Source of the DNA: Actinernus sp. WN-2022 | Taxonomy: Eukaryota > Cnidaria > Anthozoa > Actiniaria > Actinernidae | Reading direction: 5' to 3' | Assembly (NCBI GenBank): GCA_030867875.1 | Contig: JAOWCC010001589.1 | Coordinates: 142,573,745 to 142,637,744 of the forward strand | DNA length: 64,000 bases | Part shown: positions 9,812-21,800 of the stretch, piece by piece | Layout: every line of letters begins with the position of its first letter | Numbering within the stretch: position 1 is the stretch's first letter | Position numbers and translations under genes: made by a program | Notes under the pieces: model-generated | The model's input: the letters and a program-made list of their open reading frames with translations, nothing else | Told to the model about the DNA's origin: nothing | Database searches by the model: none

Positions 9812-12800
9812 CTGTGGAAAACAACAACACACACGAGTGAGAAGTCCTTTACATACAAAATCTCGCTAAGCGTATCATTTGGATTATCATTATTTTTCAA
9901 ACTCGTGAATTATCCATAAGATTCTAAGCCAATGTCCAGAATCCCTCGAAATGGTCACAGCCTAGTTCCCAGGCCTTCTGGCTTGGTATTTTGTCTGAGT
10001 GGGTTAATGGGATCCCTGTGGTTTGTACTGGCTTGTGACGTCACCGTTTATCTGTGCTTTATAGGTAACTCGGCGTATTTCATCTTGGGCTATTTTTTGA
10101 TTTTTTTTCCCACGAAAAAATGCGTTTCCTAAATGTTTTCTCCACGAATAAATGTTTTTCTTTGTTCGAAATAAAAAAACAACGGCGAAGATAATAGCCT
10201 GTATCGTTCATTCATGCGTTCAGTGTTCGCAAGAAGGTACATTATCTATAAAACAATGAAACCCGGTTCTCTAAATAGCCCAAGGTGTAAATACGTTGAG
10301 CTCCTGGTAATGGGCTCCTGTTGATACCCAATGAAACACCAGTTCCAATAGGCCCTTTGCAGCTAACAAATCACGTGGTTGTACTGGAGTGCAAAAATAT
10401 CTGACTTCATATATTCAAAGGGGTAGTGTTATTAACAAATCCTGCCGTTTGTATATGCTTCGGCGTGGTCGTCGTCATCATCACTAAGTTTCCTTACCTA
10501 TTAAAAGTATCTCCTGTGTTCTATAAACGCTTACAAATATTGTGATTCTAAGTTAAAACAGTTATTCATAAAGTCACTTATATGTAAATGCCTTTGTTCG
10601 ACCATCTCAACAAACTTTACATATTTTCCTTTTTGTTCTAGTCTCTTCTTTAGAACGTCTAGTTTGGTGGCCAAAGCCTTACATCATTAGACAGGACATG
10701 TTGAAATGGGAGTTTTGTTACTGAGTTACACTAGCTGGAAAAACTGGACGTCTTCCAGTCTTGGAAATTAGACGGTTTCCAACAACATTTCCATGGTATT
10801 TCCAATATGTTTCCATCCGTTGGAAGTGTGCAAACCATAGAAATTCAAACTACTTTCTAGCCTGAATTTAGCTGTCTCCTCTGGTTCGTTCCACTCGAGA
10901 GAGACATCTGGGTAACTATTTTCCAACAAATTTCCATAAACTTCTATCCCATAGAAGCGGTCCATATTTTCCCATGGCTACTGTCAACAAGAACTGGAAA
11001 GGCCCTGAGACTGTTACTAAAGCGTTGGAATTTAAAGAACTATCAAAGACTCTTTGGCCTCACTTTAGAACCAATACTGCAATGGTTTTTACCACAGACC
11101 AGCTACTCACATCACAGCAGTGGTTAATAAAACGAGCAAGATTGCCGTTGATTGTTGCATCGATAATAGTGTCCTCGTCTAACCGGAACATGTAGCTGCT
11201 ACCGATACCCCTCTTCTCGTAGCACCCCTCGCGGTAATCGGCTATCGCCTGGCGTATCACTTCACCTACGTACTCAATCACCATCTCATCAGCGGCGATC
11301 GGTTCGAGAGCAAACAGACCCCAGTCGTGAATAGACGACTTGGCAAACCGCAACTGCTTCTTGCGCACCTAGAAGATTTGAGAACTTGATTAGTGGGCAT
11401 CACACTGGTCATTTGATCCATAAGGAATGATTTTACAATAAACAGTACGAAACGCGTGCTCGGATTGGTAGATAGCCACGTATTGTTAGAGTTTATAAAA
11501 TAGATTCGATAGTACGCGCGTTCGAATTGGCTGAAAGCCGTGTTCCTATACCTCTATAGAAACAGAGAAAGTTGAGCACATGCTTGAGCTAGTTGGGAGA
11601 ATTTACGTTTTGATGATCAAATAAAACGAGCGTTTCCCCATGTTTTGATTAATTTATTTTAAAAAGGAAATAGAAAACATTTTCCGTGTTCCAATAGAGT
11701 TATAGAAACACTTGTGGAAGAACTCAAAATAACAGTGCCAGGTATTTTGTTGAATAAAGGTGAATAAAGTATACTTCACGAGTGAGTTTTAATATTAAAT
11801 TACTTTAAAAAAGTCACGATATTCGATAATTTAAATTTTAATACTCCGACTACATTTTGCCAGGTTTTACCATTTGAAATTACACAAATGTCAAACATTT
11901 TAGAATAAGAAAACTCAATGTGATTTTCCTATCACCTGATGCATGCCATCTTGGGCCATTTTTGTGAATTTTTGGGCCCAGCTGGGCGAATTCTGCTAGG
12001 CCTTCCAAACCACAGGGATCCATTAACGCACTTAGACAAACCACAAGCCAGAAGGCCTAGGCTGGTCAGCTCTGTATGTTACCTATTACTCTTTGTTTGT
12101 TTTGTGTGTCCGTAATGTTGTATTTTCGTTTCTTCAAAGTTATTCAAATATAAACCAGTATGCTAATTGTTTTCTAACACAACCTGACTCAATTAGCATT
12201 CGCAATAAAGTTGTTTGTTGTTGTAGTTAAGGTCAAAACGTGACGAGAACAGTCACGCCATATGACTGCATCGCGTGACGTTGAGATATAGAGAATAGAA
12301 ACAGTACAAGTACTGCGTGAGGTAACGTTACACGTAACACAGTGACAGCGGCGCCACCTCATTGGTCCGCAATAGGGCAGGAAGCCATTTTAGTGTTCCG
12401 ACAATTCCGTACCTAGACTAACCCCAAGAACTCACCCTAAGCTTGTTGAACTTCAGAATATCACCAAAGTCTTCATTGCAAACTGCAGACTGTAGTCTTC
12501 TCTGCATGGCGCGGTTTTCTCGCGATTGCTGCTTGCCTTTGCTCGCATCCAGTTTCACCATCTGTTGAAGACGTACTTCAAAAACTCATTAACTATTCAT
12601 GAGCCAAATGACCAATAACAAGAGAGTGGATCACGTGACTATCTTTTATACCCGATAAAGGCCATTGGTCTGTTACAGCGAGGGTCTAGATGTACATAAA
12701 GATTCGTTGTGCAAGGATTCCAGTGCGGCATCTTTATGAGAACCAAGACCCTCTAGGCAAGCATGTTGAGCCATTGTCATCATGATCTCTATTTCACACG

Positions 12801-15800
12801 GTATCCCTTCATTTAAAGGGGCACTGAAAACTCCAACATAATAAACTTTCTCACGACGAAAGACAAAAATAACTATACTCAGATTAGCAGAGTATGCTTT
12901 CTAGTTATGCTGTAGAAAATTTGGATGAAAAATACTGCTTTTAAGAGGAATTTAAAGCAACTTCAAATCAGTTCACTGTAAAGCTAAGTTTCTAAAATGA
13001 CAAATACTGCTTTTAAGATAAGTTTGAGTGACTCATTACTTGAAATCAGTTCCGACTGTAAACCCAAATCAAGTTTCTAGAATAAGTTTTTATAATCCAC
13101 TTTAATCTTTGCCATCCTCTATCGGAAAAGTTTGAAAAGCACATCAGGATAGTCACATGGAATTTCTCTTCTACCTCAGGGTGTTATTTTTGTAGTTTTG
13201 TTTAAAAGAAACGTGAAGGTTCAATTCGATTGATGGCGATCCTTTGACATGCCTGAGAGCCGCATACAAAGCATAAATTTAACATACTCAGAAAGATGTA
13301 TACTGACAATAGAACTGTTATCGACTTTCATTGAGCACCCTGACAGAACAAAGACTAGCACACAAGAAGAAAGTGCCATCACCTGTTCCTCCTTTGCAGG
13401 GACAATGTCGTGTTGTACCTGCCGCCTGGCATGCTCAGCGTTCTTGGCCTTCTCCTTGGTATCTATCTTATAGTACCCTTCGGATCTCGCACTGCCTGTG
13501 GGATGGGGATGCAAGCCAAGCTCTAGCTTCTGTCTCCTGCGCTTTGTGGTGCTCGGGTTTAGTGACGGCTGAGCAGTAAGTGAACAGTTGTCAAGGAACA
13601 TCAACTTGTTAGAAATACTTCAGTTGAATATTACCAATCTCTATATTCCCAGACCAAGGACTGATCAGGCGCTTAGAGCGGTTTTCAGTTGAGTGTAGTA
13701 AAACCAAACGCAAATTACCCACAGCCAGCCAATCATAGGAGCGAGTAATCACAAGTAACTCGTAAATGGCTTCCCTGTGAGCCAATGACAAACCAAAGCA
13801 AAACCAAAACCATAAGCTCTCCTATTGGCTGAGAAAGTAAACCAACCAATCAGATTCCACAATAAAACCAAACACAAATTGGTTTTAGTTTTGCTTTGTC
13901 ATTGGTTCACAGGGAAGCCATTTATGAGTTACTTGTGATTACTCGCTCCTATGATTGGCTGGCTGTGGGTAATTTGCGTTTGGTTTTACTATACTCAACT
14001 GAAAACCGCTCTATGTAATTTATTGCCAAAATCACTGACTCAGTTAGAAAGTATACTGCCTTCAAAAAGAGAGCTCAACAATACTGATCTACGAGGCCTA
14101 TCGGACAGGGATTGCCCGCCTAGCTAGGGTCAGATCAATAGGACAACAATTAATATTTAGCAGGACTGAGTAATTCAGCACTTTTCACGAAAACCTCGAA
14201 CGACAGGAAACAGAAAGCAATCGGACAGTGTCCTGCCATGGTGAAAATCTATCAGACAATTTGCAAAATTATCCTAATCCCTGTCAGAATAAGAGTATTT
14301 GTAGCCATAAAACAACTTAAATAGCCTCTAGTCACTTATCTCAGTTTATAATTAAGCCATTATTATGGTCTTTAATACAATATTATAGTTTTTAATACAA
14401 TAGTGTTCATCTTGGCTATGTTTGCTTTTGATGTGCAAAGTTTTTCCAACGGCCTGAATGAGCACAACGTATGATTCACATGCCACATGTGAGTTGAGTT
14501 TGTTGGTATCTCAACCTTGCTCCAAGGGTTTTTCTCTGGGTTCTCCGGTTTTCCTCCCTCCACAAAAACCAACACGCTAAATTCCAATTCGAACTGTGGT
14601 TTAGCCGGGTCCTGACTTCGATCAGCCTCTATGGTTGTTTCAGGTCTCGTTAGAGAAATTCAGAGGTTTTCAAAACTGTCTAAGCAAAGTGGATCAACAC
14701 TATTAGAAAAGCTGCGAGATTACTGTCTGATAGCAACCTTTCCTTTCTTTGAGCGAAAATCAGAATCAGAATTGTTCATTTACCACATTCAAATAACTAA
14801 GTGTACATGTTTGGTTAGGAAAATGATTAAAATTAATAGCAATTGTAAATAGTATTCTGTAAAATGACAGTGCAGCTACTGTAACCAGGACAACTTGAAC
14901 TAAACACACTGCAAAACGAAAATAAAGCATTCCAAATCCTAGATTATCCATGCGATTTTCTTCATTCAAAAGACTTTGACTTCAGAACTAGTCCACGAAA
15001 CTTTTACTGGATCGATCGAGGCTCGAGCAAGTTGACATGCTGTCATCTTGTAATTAACATCAACCTCAAATGTACAGCATCTCAGATGCCTAACCCTATA
15101 CGTACCTTCCAGTCAGATCCAGCATAGTAATAATGCATAATATTCCATTTACCCAAGAACAACTGTTACATGGAATCACATTTCAATTAATAACTTAACT
15201 TAATGCCCAGTGTTTCAAGTTTTATACTGAACCGTCTAGCCTGCCATCCAGTATAACTCTACGCCTAAGATCACTACATTTCTTTTCATTTTTTTATGTG
15301 TAAATATATTAGTTTTTTTAACTTATTGACGTATTTACTTACCTATACATCGCTTTGTATAGCATAATTCTGACTTAGGAGTATCTCATTAAAGATAACC
15401 AAAAGAACTGATAATGTAAACATGATGGGGTTTCCTGGTAGCTTTTAGACATATGATAACACTATTATTCTAAGAGGAAAGGATTATAACACACGAAAAA
15501 CATTAAAGTAATTTTAAAATTGGAACTCAGATTCACTATTACATCACGGAAGAGTAGGTAAATCTGTACAATGCACTAACTTGTTGCATCAATCACTTTT
15601 TAATAGTTTGTGAAATGTTACTGCACTGTTTTATGGGACCAGTAAGTCAGATCAAGTGGTTGTTCTAGTTTCATGAATTCACTCAACTAGTGCTTTTCCT
15701 CAGTGAAATCAATGGATTCGGATCTTTTAAGGGAAACAGCATGAAAATAAGGGCTGCCTGCAGTGTAAATTATGGGAAATTCAGTGTAAAATTTGCAGAT

Positions 15801-18800
15801 TCTAAGATTTGGAACAATATACATGTTACTTTAGAAATAAAATAATCGCCTAGCCTTATAGGCTCGGTTTCAGCCGTTGGGGTGTCGTTTCTCCAAAGCC
15901 TCGCCCCACTAACGGCTGGGTGCGCAGTCAACACACCGTGTCCGTGACGTCAGCTGATTAAAATTCAATATTATTCAATTTGCGTGTTTTAACAAAAAAA
16001 GCCGTTTACCCTTTCACGACTGTAGCGTAGGCTCTAAACTTTCAAAACACACTGGAACTCGAAACTAAAACTCCAAGTGTGAAATGAATTCTCAAGAACA
16101 AACGCCATTTAAAATTATCGAGAAACTAGGCTGCATTATTTGTTACTCTGTAATATTAGGGCACAAACTTAGTACATAGCACTTAAAGAACCGTAAAACT
16201 CGTTTGATGCAGCAATTTTCAAGTGAATTGTGATCGCAGAGTTAAACGCGTAAACGTGGCCTGAGTCAGACGTGATTTCCTCTCTTATAACTCTTTTAAT
16301 ATGGAGTCATCCGTCTTTTCTTCTCCGATAAAGGCAGCACTAATTTTCTTTGAAGTAAGAATGGCTACCTGGTCTTGCATAGGCAAAGAAATGACTGAAC
16401 ATTACGGGTTTCGCGACCTTCGAGCTTGGTACAAGTGACGTTTCCCAAGTGACTTTCCAAACCCGGTGCGTACTGACACAGTGTCTTCACCCAAAACTAA
16501 CTCTCTTACTGCTTCCTTGTGTGAATCATTGAATTATTCGAAAGCACACTTTTCCAAAGCAATTTTTTGGAAGAGCAATCCAAAGCTTCTGGTCCGGCTT
16601 TGAAAAGTTTACAATATAAATTATGCAAATACATTCAGCGACAGGATTTTAGTGGCAAGTTTGTGATTGGCTAAAACTAACACTGCCTCAGCTCGCGCGC
16701 CCAGCCGTGAGTGGGGAGAGCATCGTGGGCTCACCGTACCCCCACGGCTGGAAACCGAGCCTACAAATATATAGTCAGAGTTTGGGCGGCCTGTATTTAG
16801 ATCTCACCCTTGAGTGAATCTTGATAAATATAAGGCAAAACTATGAGTAAACATTACATAAGCTATTAACTGACTCGAGAAACATACCAACAAGTACAAA
16901 TAACTCAAGAAAATTAAGCAGGAGTCTCAATTTTGATAAAAGGTATTCTGGGCTATTGTTAGCCTGCAATGCAGGCGTTTCTAGTGCGTCTGAAATTCAT
17001 TCGCGAGCGGAAAACGTCCACGAAAGTGGGGAAAACCACTAGAAACGCCTGTATTGCACGCTAGGCTATTGTGTAAACTACTGGATAACTGGTAATAATG
17101 TTTTCCACCCTTATAAAAGATTCTACTACAACTGCTACTATCACAAGGATATCAGTATGGAAACTCCACTTTGCACCAATCACAGATTCCGATCCAACTT
17201 GGACAAGCCGGTCGAACCCAATCTTGAGGTAATGTGCATCTTCATAATCAATGCCTGCCTTGAGAAACTCGTAAACTAATTCATCATCAGCTTCAAAACT
17301 ACGAACTGAGAAGACAGGCTTTGGAATTTCAGGCTGGATGGGTTCCACCTCCTTGATCTCTTGATACTCTTTGTGCTCTTCGTCTTGTTCTGTCTTCTGG
17401 ACTGGAACTAGGGGTGGTACAGGAGAGAGTCTTTCCTTGCCGACAGTGATTATGTCAATAGTGGGTGACTCATCTCTGCTAACTATTCCATACGTGTGGT
17501 CCAGCTCAATTATGGAGACTATGGATTGACCACCAGGTGAGAAGAGGGACTCACTGTCTTCATCACTCTGGGTAACTGATCGGTCAATGTCTACTGTTAA
17601 TGGTGCCTTTGATGTATCGAACAGCTCCTCATTTGAACTTGAAGACTCTTGAGTATCAAAGTTTACCTCCACTTTAGAGTCCTGTGTGATGCCTTTGTTT
17701 AGCTTTACAAGGGTTTCTGTAATTGCGTCTTCTGGTTCTTCCTTATTTTCATCAGAACTTTCTTCTTCATGGACTGCAATCTCCATTTCTACTCCACCTT
17801 CTTCCTCAACCTTTTCTTCTCGTTCTTCTTTCTCTTCCTTAGCTGTAAAATCCCAAGAGGGAGTATCAGCTGGATGATAGCTTGTGGTCTGTGACAGAGT
17901 CGTCGTCTCTACCCTGCTTTTTATTGGTTCATCTCCCTCCCTGTCTTCACTCAGTGCTTCATCAGTAAATACTTCTCTAAGGCTACCAACAGATATTTCA
18001 CTTGTTACACTTTCCTTGTCTTCTGTGGCAAACAAAACCAAACTGCGTTAAGTGGGAACGAAGCAGTTAAGTGCTCATAAGCTAATAAAACACCTCATCT
18101 AGGAAGAGCATTTGCAAGATTTAATTACACTAATTTTAGAAACAAATCACTACTAACACTTGTATTATTGTGGTACTATGTAAGCTCCCAAGATGTGCTT
18201 ACACTCTTGGAGCAAACAAGGAGAATATATATTTAATATATAATTACTGATGAAATACCAGTATATATATATATTCCTAAAAAGTGATATCTTCACATGT
18301 GAAGATCTTCATACACAAAGATAACACTGTTGAAAATATGACTGGCTTTTAACAATTTCTAGCCTTTTTAGTAAGAGATTAAAACTGGTATTTCATCAAT
18401 AATTGATTATATATTAAACAAAACATTACATGACGGCTTGGAGATACACATTTTACCTTCTCATGTTGATGAAATATCTTACTCGTTCACTGCGCTCACT
18501 CATAAGATATTTCATCAATGCCTGAAGATAAAGTCTGTATCTCCAAGCGGCCATGTAATATCCTCTATATTTGGTTAAATAGAAAAAATCCCCCCTCTCT
18601 CACGATATTTGCATAAAATTTCATGATTTTGAGAGCTAATCCTTTGTCAATGCAAAATAGGAAAATTATTTAAACTAGAGTGTCTCTGTCAAGGGACTAT
18701 TAAAGAACTGACAACATTTTCGTGTGCTTTCATTGATCCACCACTTGACATTATTATACAAATAGACTGTGTCCGTCGAGGAACTATCGACTGATAGTTG

Positions 18801-21800
18801 CCCACGGAAATTTGATGTTCTTAAAACAAATATACATGTAAGCCCGAGAACGAAGTTCAAGGGCTTATATGCTAGTTTTACGAACATCAAATTTCCAAGG
18901 GAAACTATCAGCTGATAGTTCCAAGACAGACACAGTCTATTTGCGTTATTGTTCAACACAAAATTGTCATTTCGTGCTCAGCAGGCACTATTATACAAAT
19001 AGACTGTGTCCGTCGAGGAACTATCGGCTGATAGTTGCCCGCGGACATTTTATGTTCTTAAAACAAATATAGACTGTGTCCGTCGAGGAACTATCGGCTG
19101 ATAGTTGCCCGCGGAAATTTGATGTTCTTAAAACGAATATACATGTAAGCCCGAGAACGAAGTTCGAGGGCTTATATGCTAGTTTTAAGAACATCAAATT
19201 TCCAAGGGAAACTATCAGCCGATAGTTCCGAGACAAACACAGTCTATTTGTCGTTATTGTTCATCACAAAATTGTCTTCAGCTCTCAGCGGGCACTATCG
19301 CCTGATAGTTTGCCTCCGCGGACGACAACTATCACGTCACATGATCGGTTTTAGCCAATGAGCGTGCGCCAAAATTTTGTGCTGAACTATAACGCCTGAT
19401 AGTTTGCATCCACGGACGACAACTATCATGTCACGTGATCGCTCTTGGCCAATGAGCGTGTGCCAAAATTTTGTGGTGAACTATAACGCCTGATACTAGA
19501 TGACCACTATTGTGTCACATGATCAACTTCATCCAATCAGAATCAGAGAACATTGAGTGGTGAACTACATTGTACATACATATAGCCCGATGCTCAGTGT
19601 ATCTTACATGTACATCTCAACAGCACAATTGTTTTAAGTAACGCTCAACGGCAAGGAATGTAAAGAAGTGTTACTTTTCTATTCTTCTTTCTCATAATTT
19701 CATTGGTTGACACTCATAAATTCAATAGAAGACCATCAAAGTGATGCACTTTCATTAGATAATTACTTTTTGAAATGTAAATTTAATTTTAATCAAACTA
19801 TGGTTTGATATTGGAGAAATTCGTACATGTATATGGGGAACGTGATCAAATTTGTGATTTAAAGATCTTTTGTTTCTCCCTTTCCCATTGGCTAAATGGT
19901 GTTTTCTTTTTGTTTTCACGGTGAAAATGGTCAACACCATCCAACAACTTTCACTTGTAACTTTGCTTGTGGACATCTCAGAAAGCACTTAAGGCATATT
20001 GCATTTTGCTTTATTATATGGACGATAGACTAATGAGAAATAAACCACTACTGAGAATAAAATAAACCACTCATAGAACTCATACGAAACTACATCCAGG
20101 TATTGAATAATGGCATATTTTCCATATCCTCTGCACTAGTGAAAATATTGATGACGTCACGTTTGCCACCTTTTGAACTACAAAGATGGTGGCAGGTTTG
20201 TGAAAATCACAGGGGAAGATGTAAACAGCTTAAATGAGCTGCATGACAATGAATATTCTGAGCACAAAAAGCCAAATACGATCTAAAACTCTCTAAAGAT
20301 TTTCTCAACTGCAACGAGACAAGAAAACCCGATGAAACTCCCCAGAACAGCTTAGAAAGATCATGAAGTTTGTACTGACAGTAAGTAAAAATAATGAATA
20401 GATAAGAGTTCTTAGAGCAGTTTAATTGTCCATATAATAAAAATAAAATTACACAGTGGTTTGAAGATATGAAGTTTATCTTCTTGAGTCCAAAACATTT
20501 CACTTGTTCACTGCGCTCACTCGTGAAATGTTTTTGACGCTCAAGGATAAACTTCATATCTTCGCACCACTGTGTAATATCCTCTATTACTTCTTAGGCG
20601 AATCATACTTAATAACGACATTACAATACCACACCTTGCAGCCCCTTCTCCAATATCTTCCCAGCAATGGCTTCTCTTCTGATGTCTTCCTCTTCCGTTG
20701 CCAGTTTTTCTTCATCACTTTCTTCATATTCTGACTCCTCGTCGCTGTCTTCTTCTTCCTCACTTTCCTCCTCACTTTCCTCTGATTCACTTTCACTCTC
20801 GCTCTCACTCTCTTCCTCCTTCTCGTCACTTTCATCATCGCTGGAATACACAGTCTTGTAGAGTGATGCGCCAGTGCTTGCCCGCCGATCTGGGCCTTAA
20901 TTTAAAACAGATACATTTGTATGATTTTATTACCTTTATGTTCTGCATAATTAAATACCACATATACTGTGCAACCTATGTCAATGCTTTGCGTGACTCA
21001 TGCGAATTTCATATGATATGAAATTCCCTGCTTGAAAGCATGAACACAATTGTGATATAATTTAGTAAATTTTGTTTTAGTATCACCAGAAAATACGCAA
21101 CAATAGGTACAACCTTGCAAAGCATAATGATCGACATAATTTGTAGGGTCTTTAATGTAGCTACATAAATACCCTACTGCTTTATCTAGCAGGGCAAAAA
21201 TATTGTTACATTTTGGGCACATCACCGGAACATCATGCAAATACCTATGTGAGTAGGAACAGTCTGTCCCAAACCAGTTTAATAACAGAAGTAACACATT
21301 CCATTCGATAACTAACTTATCAGAACAGCTGGTCTGTGTAAATGGAAAGCACCCAAATACTGTCTCGCAAATGGTACATGGAGGCTAACTTACTGGCTAT
21401 TAAAGGGGCTATGTCATGGTACTGAGCATGTATCGAGTAATCACTCGGTTGGTGGCTGTTAATTGGATACAAACAGTTAAACCTCCCTCCCTCAATGCTT
21501 GATTGAAAGGATTTTCAATATTTTCCCTGAAGACTGTTTATTTACACTGTTTATTAGTCATTTTTGCATATTTGCTTTGATTTTAAGCATCCCACATGGG
21601 CGAGAGGTTCGTTAGTTTATATCAAAATGGGTGGAAATAGCTGTTTCCGGCCCGGAACATGAATGTAAAGTCTATTACCGTGACACAGCCCCTTTAAATT
21701 TAGAAGCCTTTACCCTTATTACATACATGCATTTATAACATACTTGGATTCTGATTGGTCAATTGGCCGGTAACAAAACGAGCAGGGGACTGGGACCGTG

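Noticed and set aside
20587..20861. Lys/Arg-rich and Ser-rich frames overlapping SETD1 exon 7
   Set aside because: Alternative readings of the Ser/Glu repeat; they do not fit splice phases.
20998..21297. 99-codon minus-strand frame with a CPKC motif, considered as a zinc-binding exon
   Set aside because: Only one CxxC pair, no partner cysteines in a known pattern, and no place for it between SETD1 exons 6 and 7, which join in phase directly.
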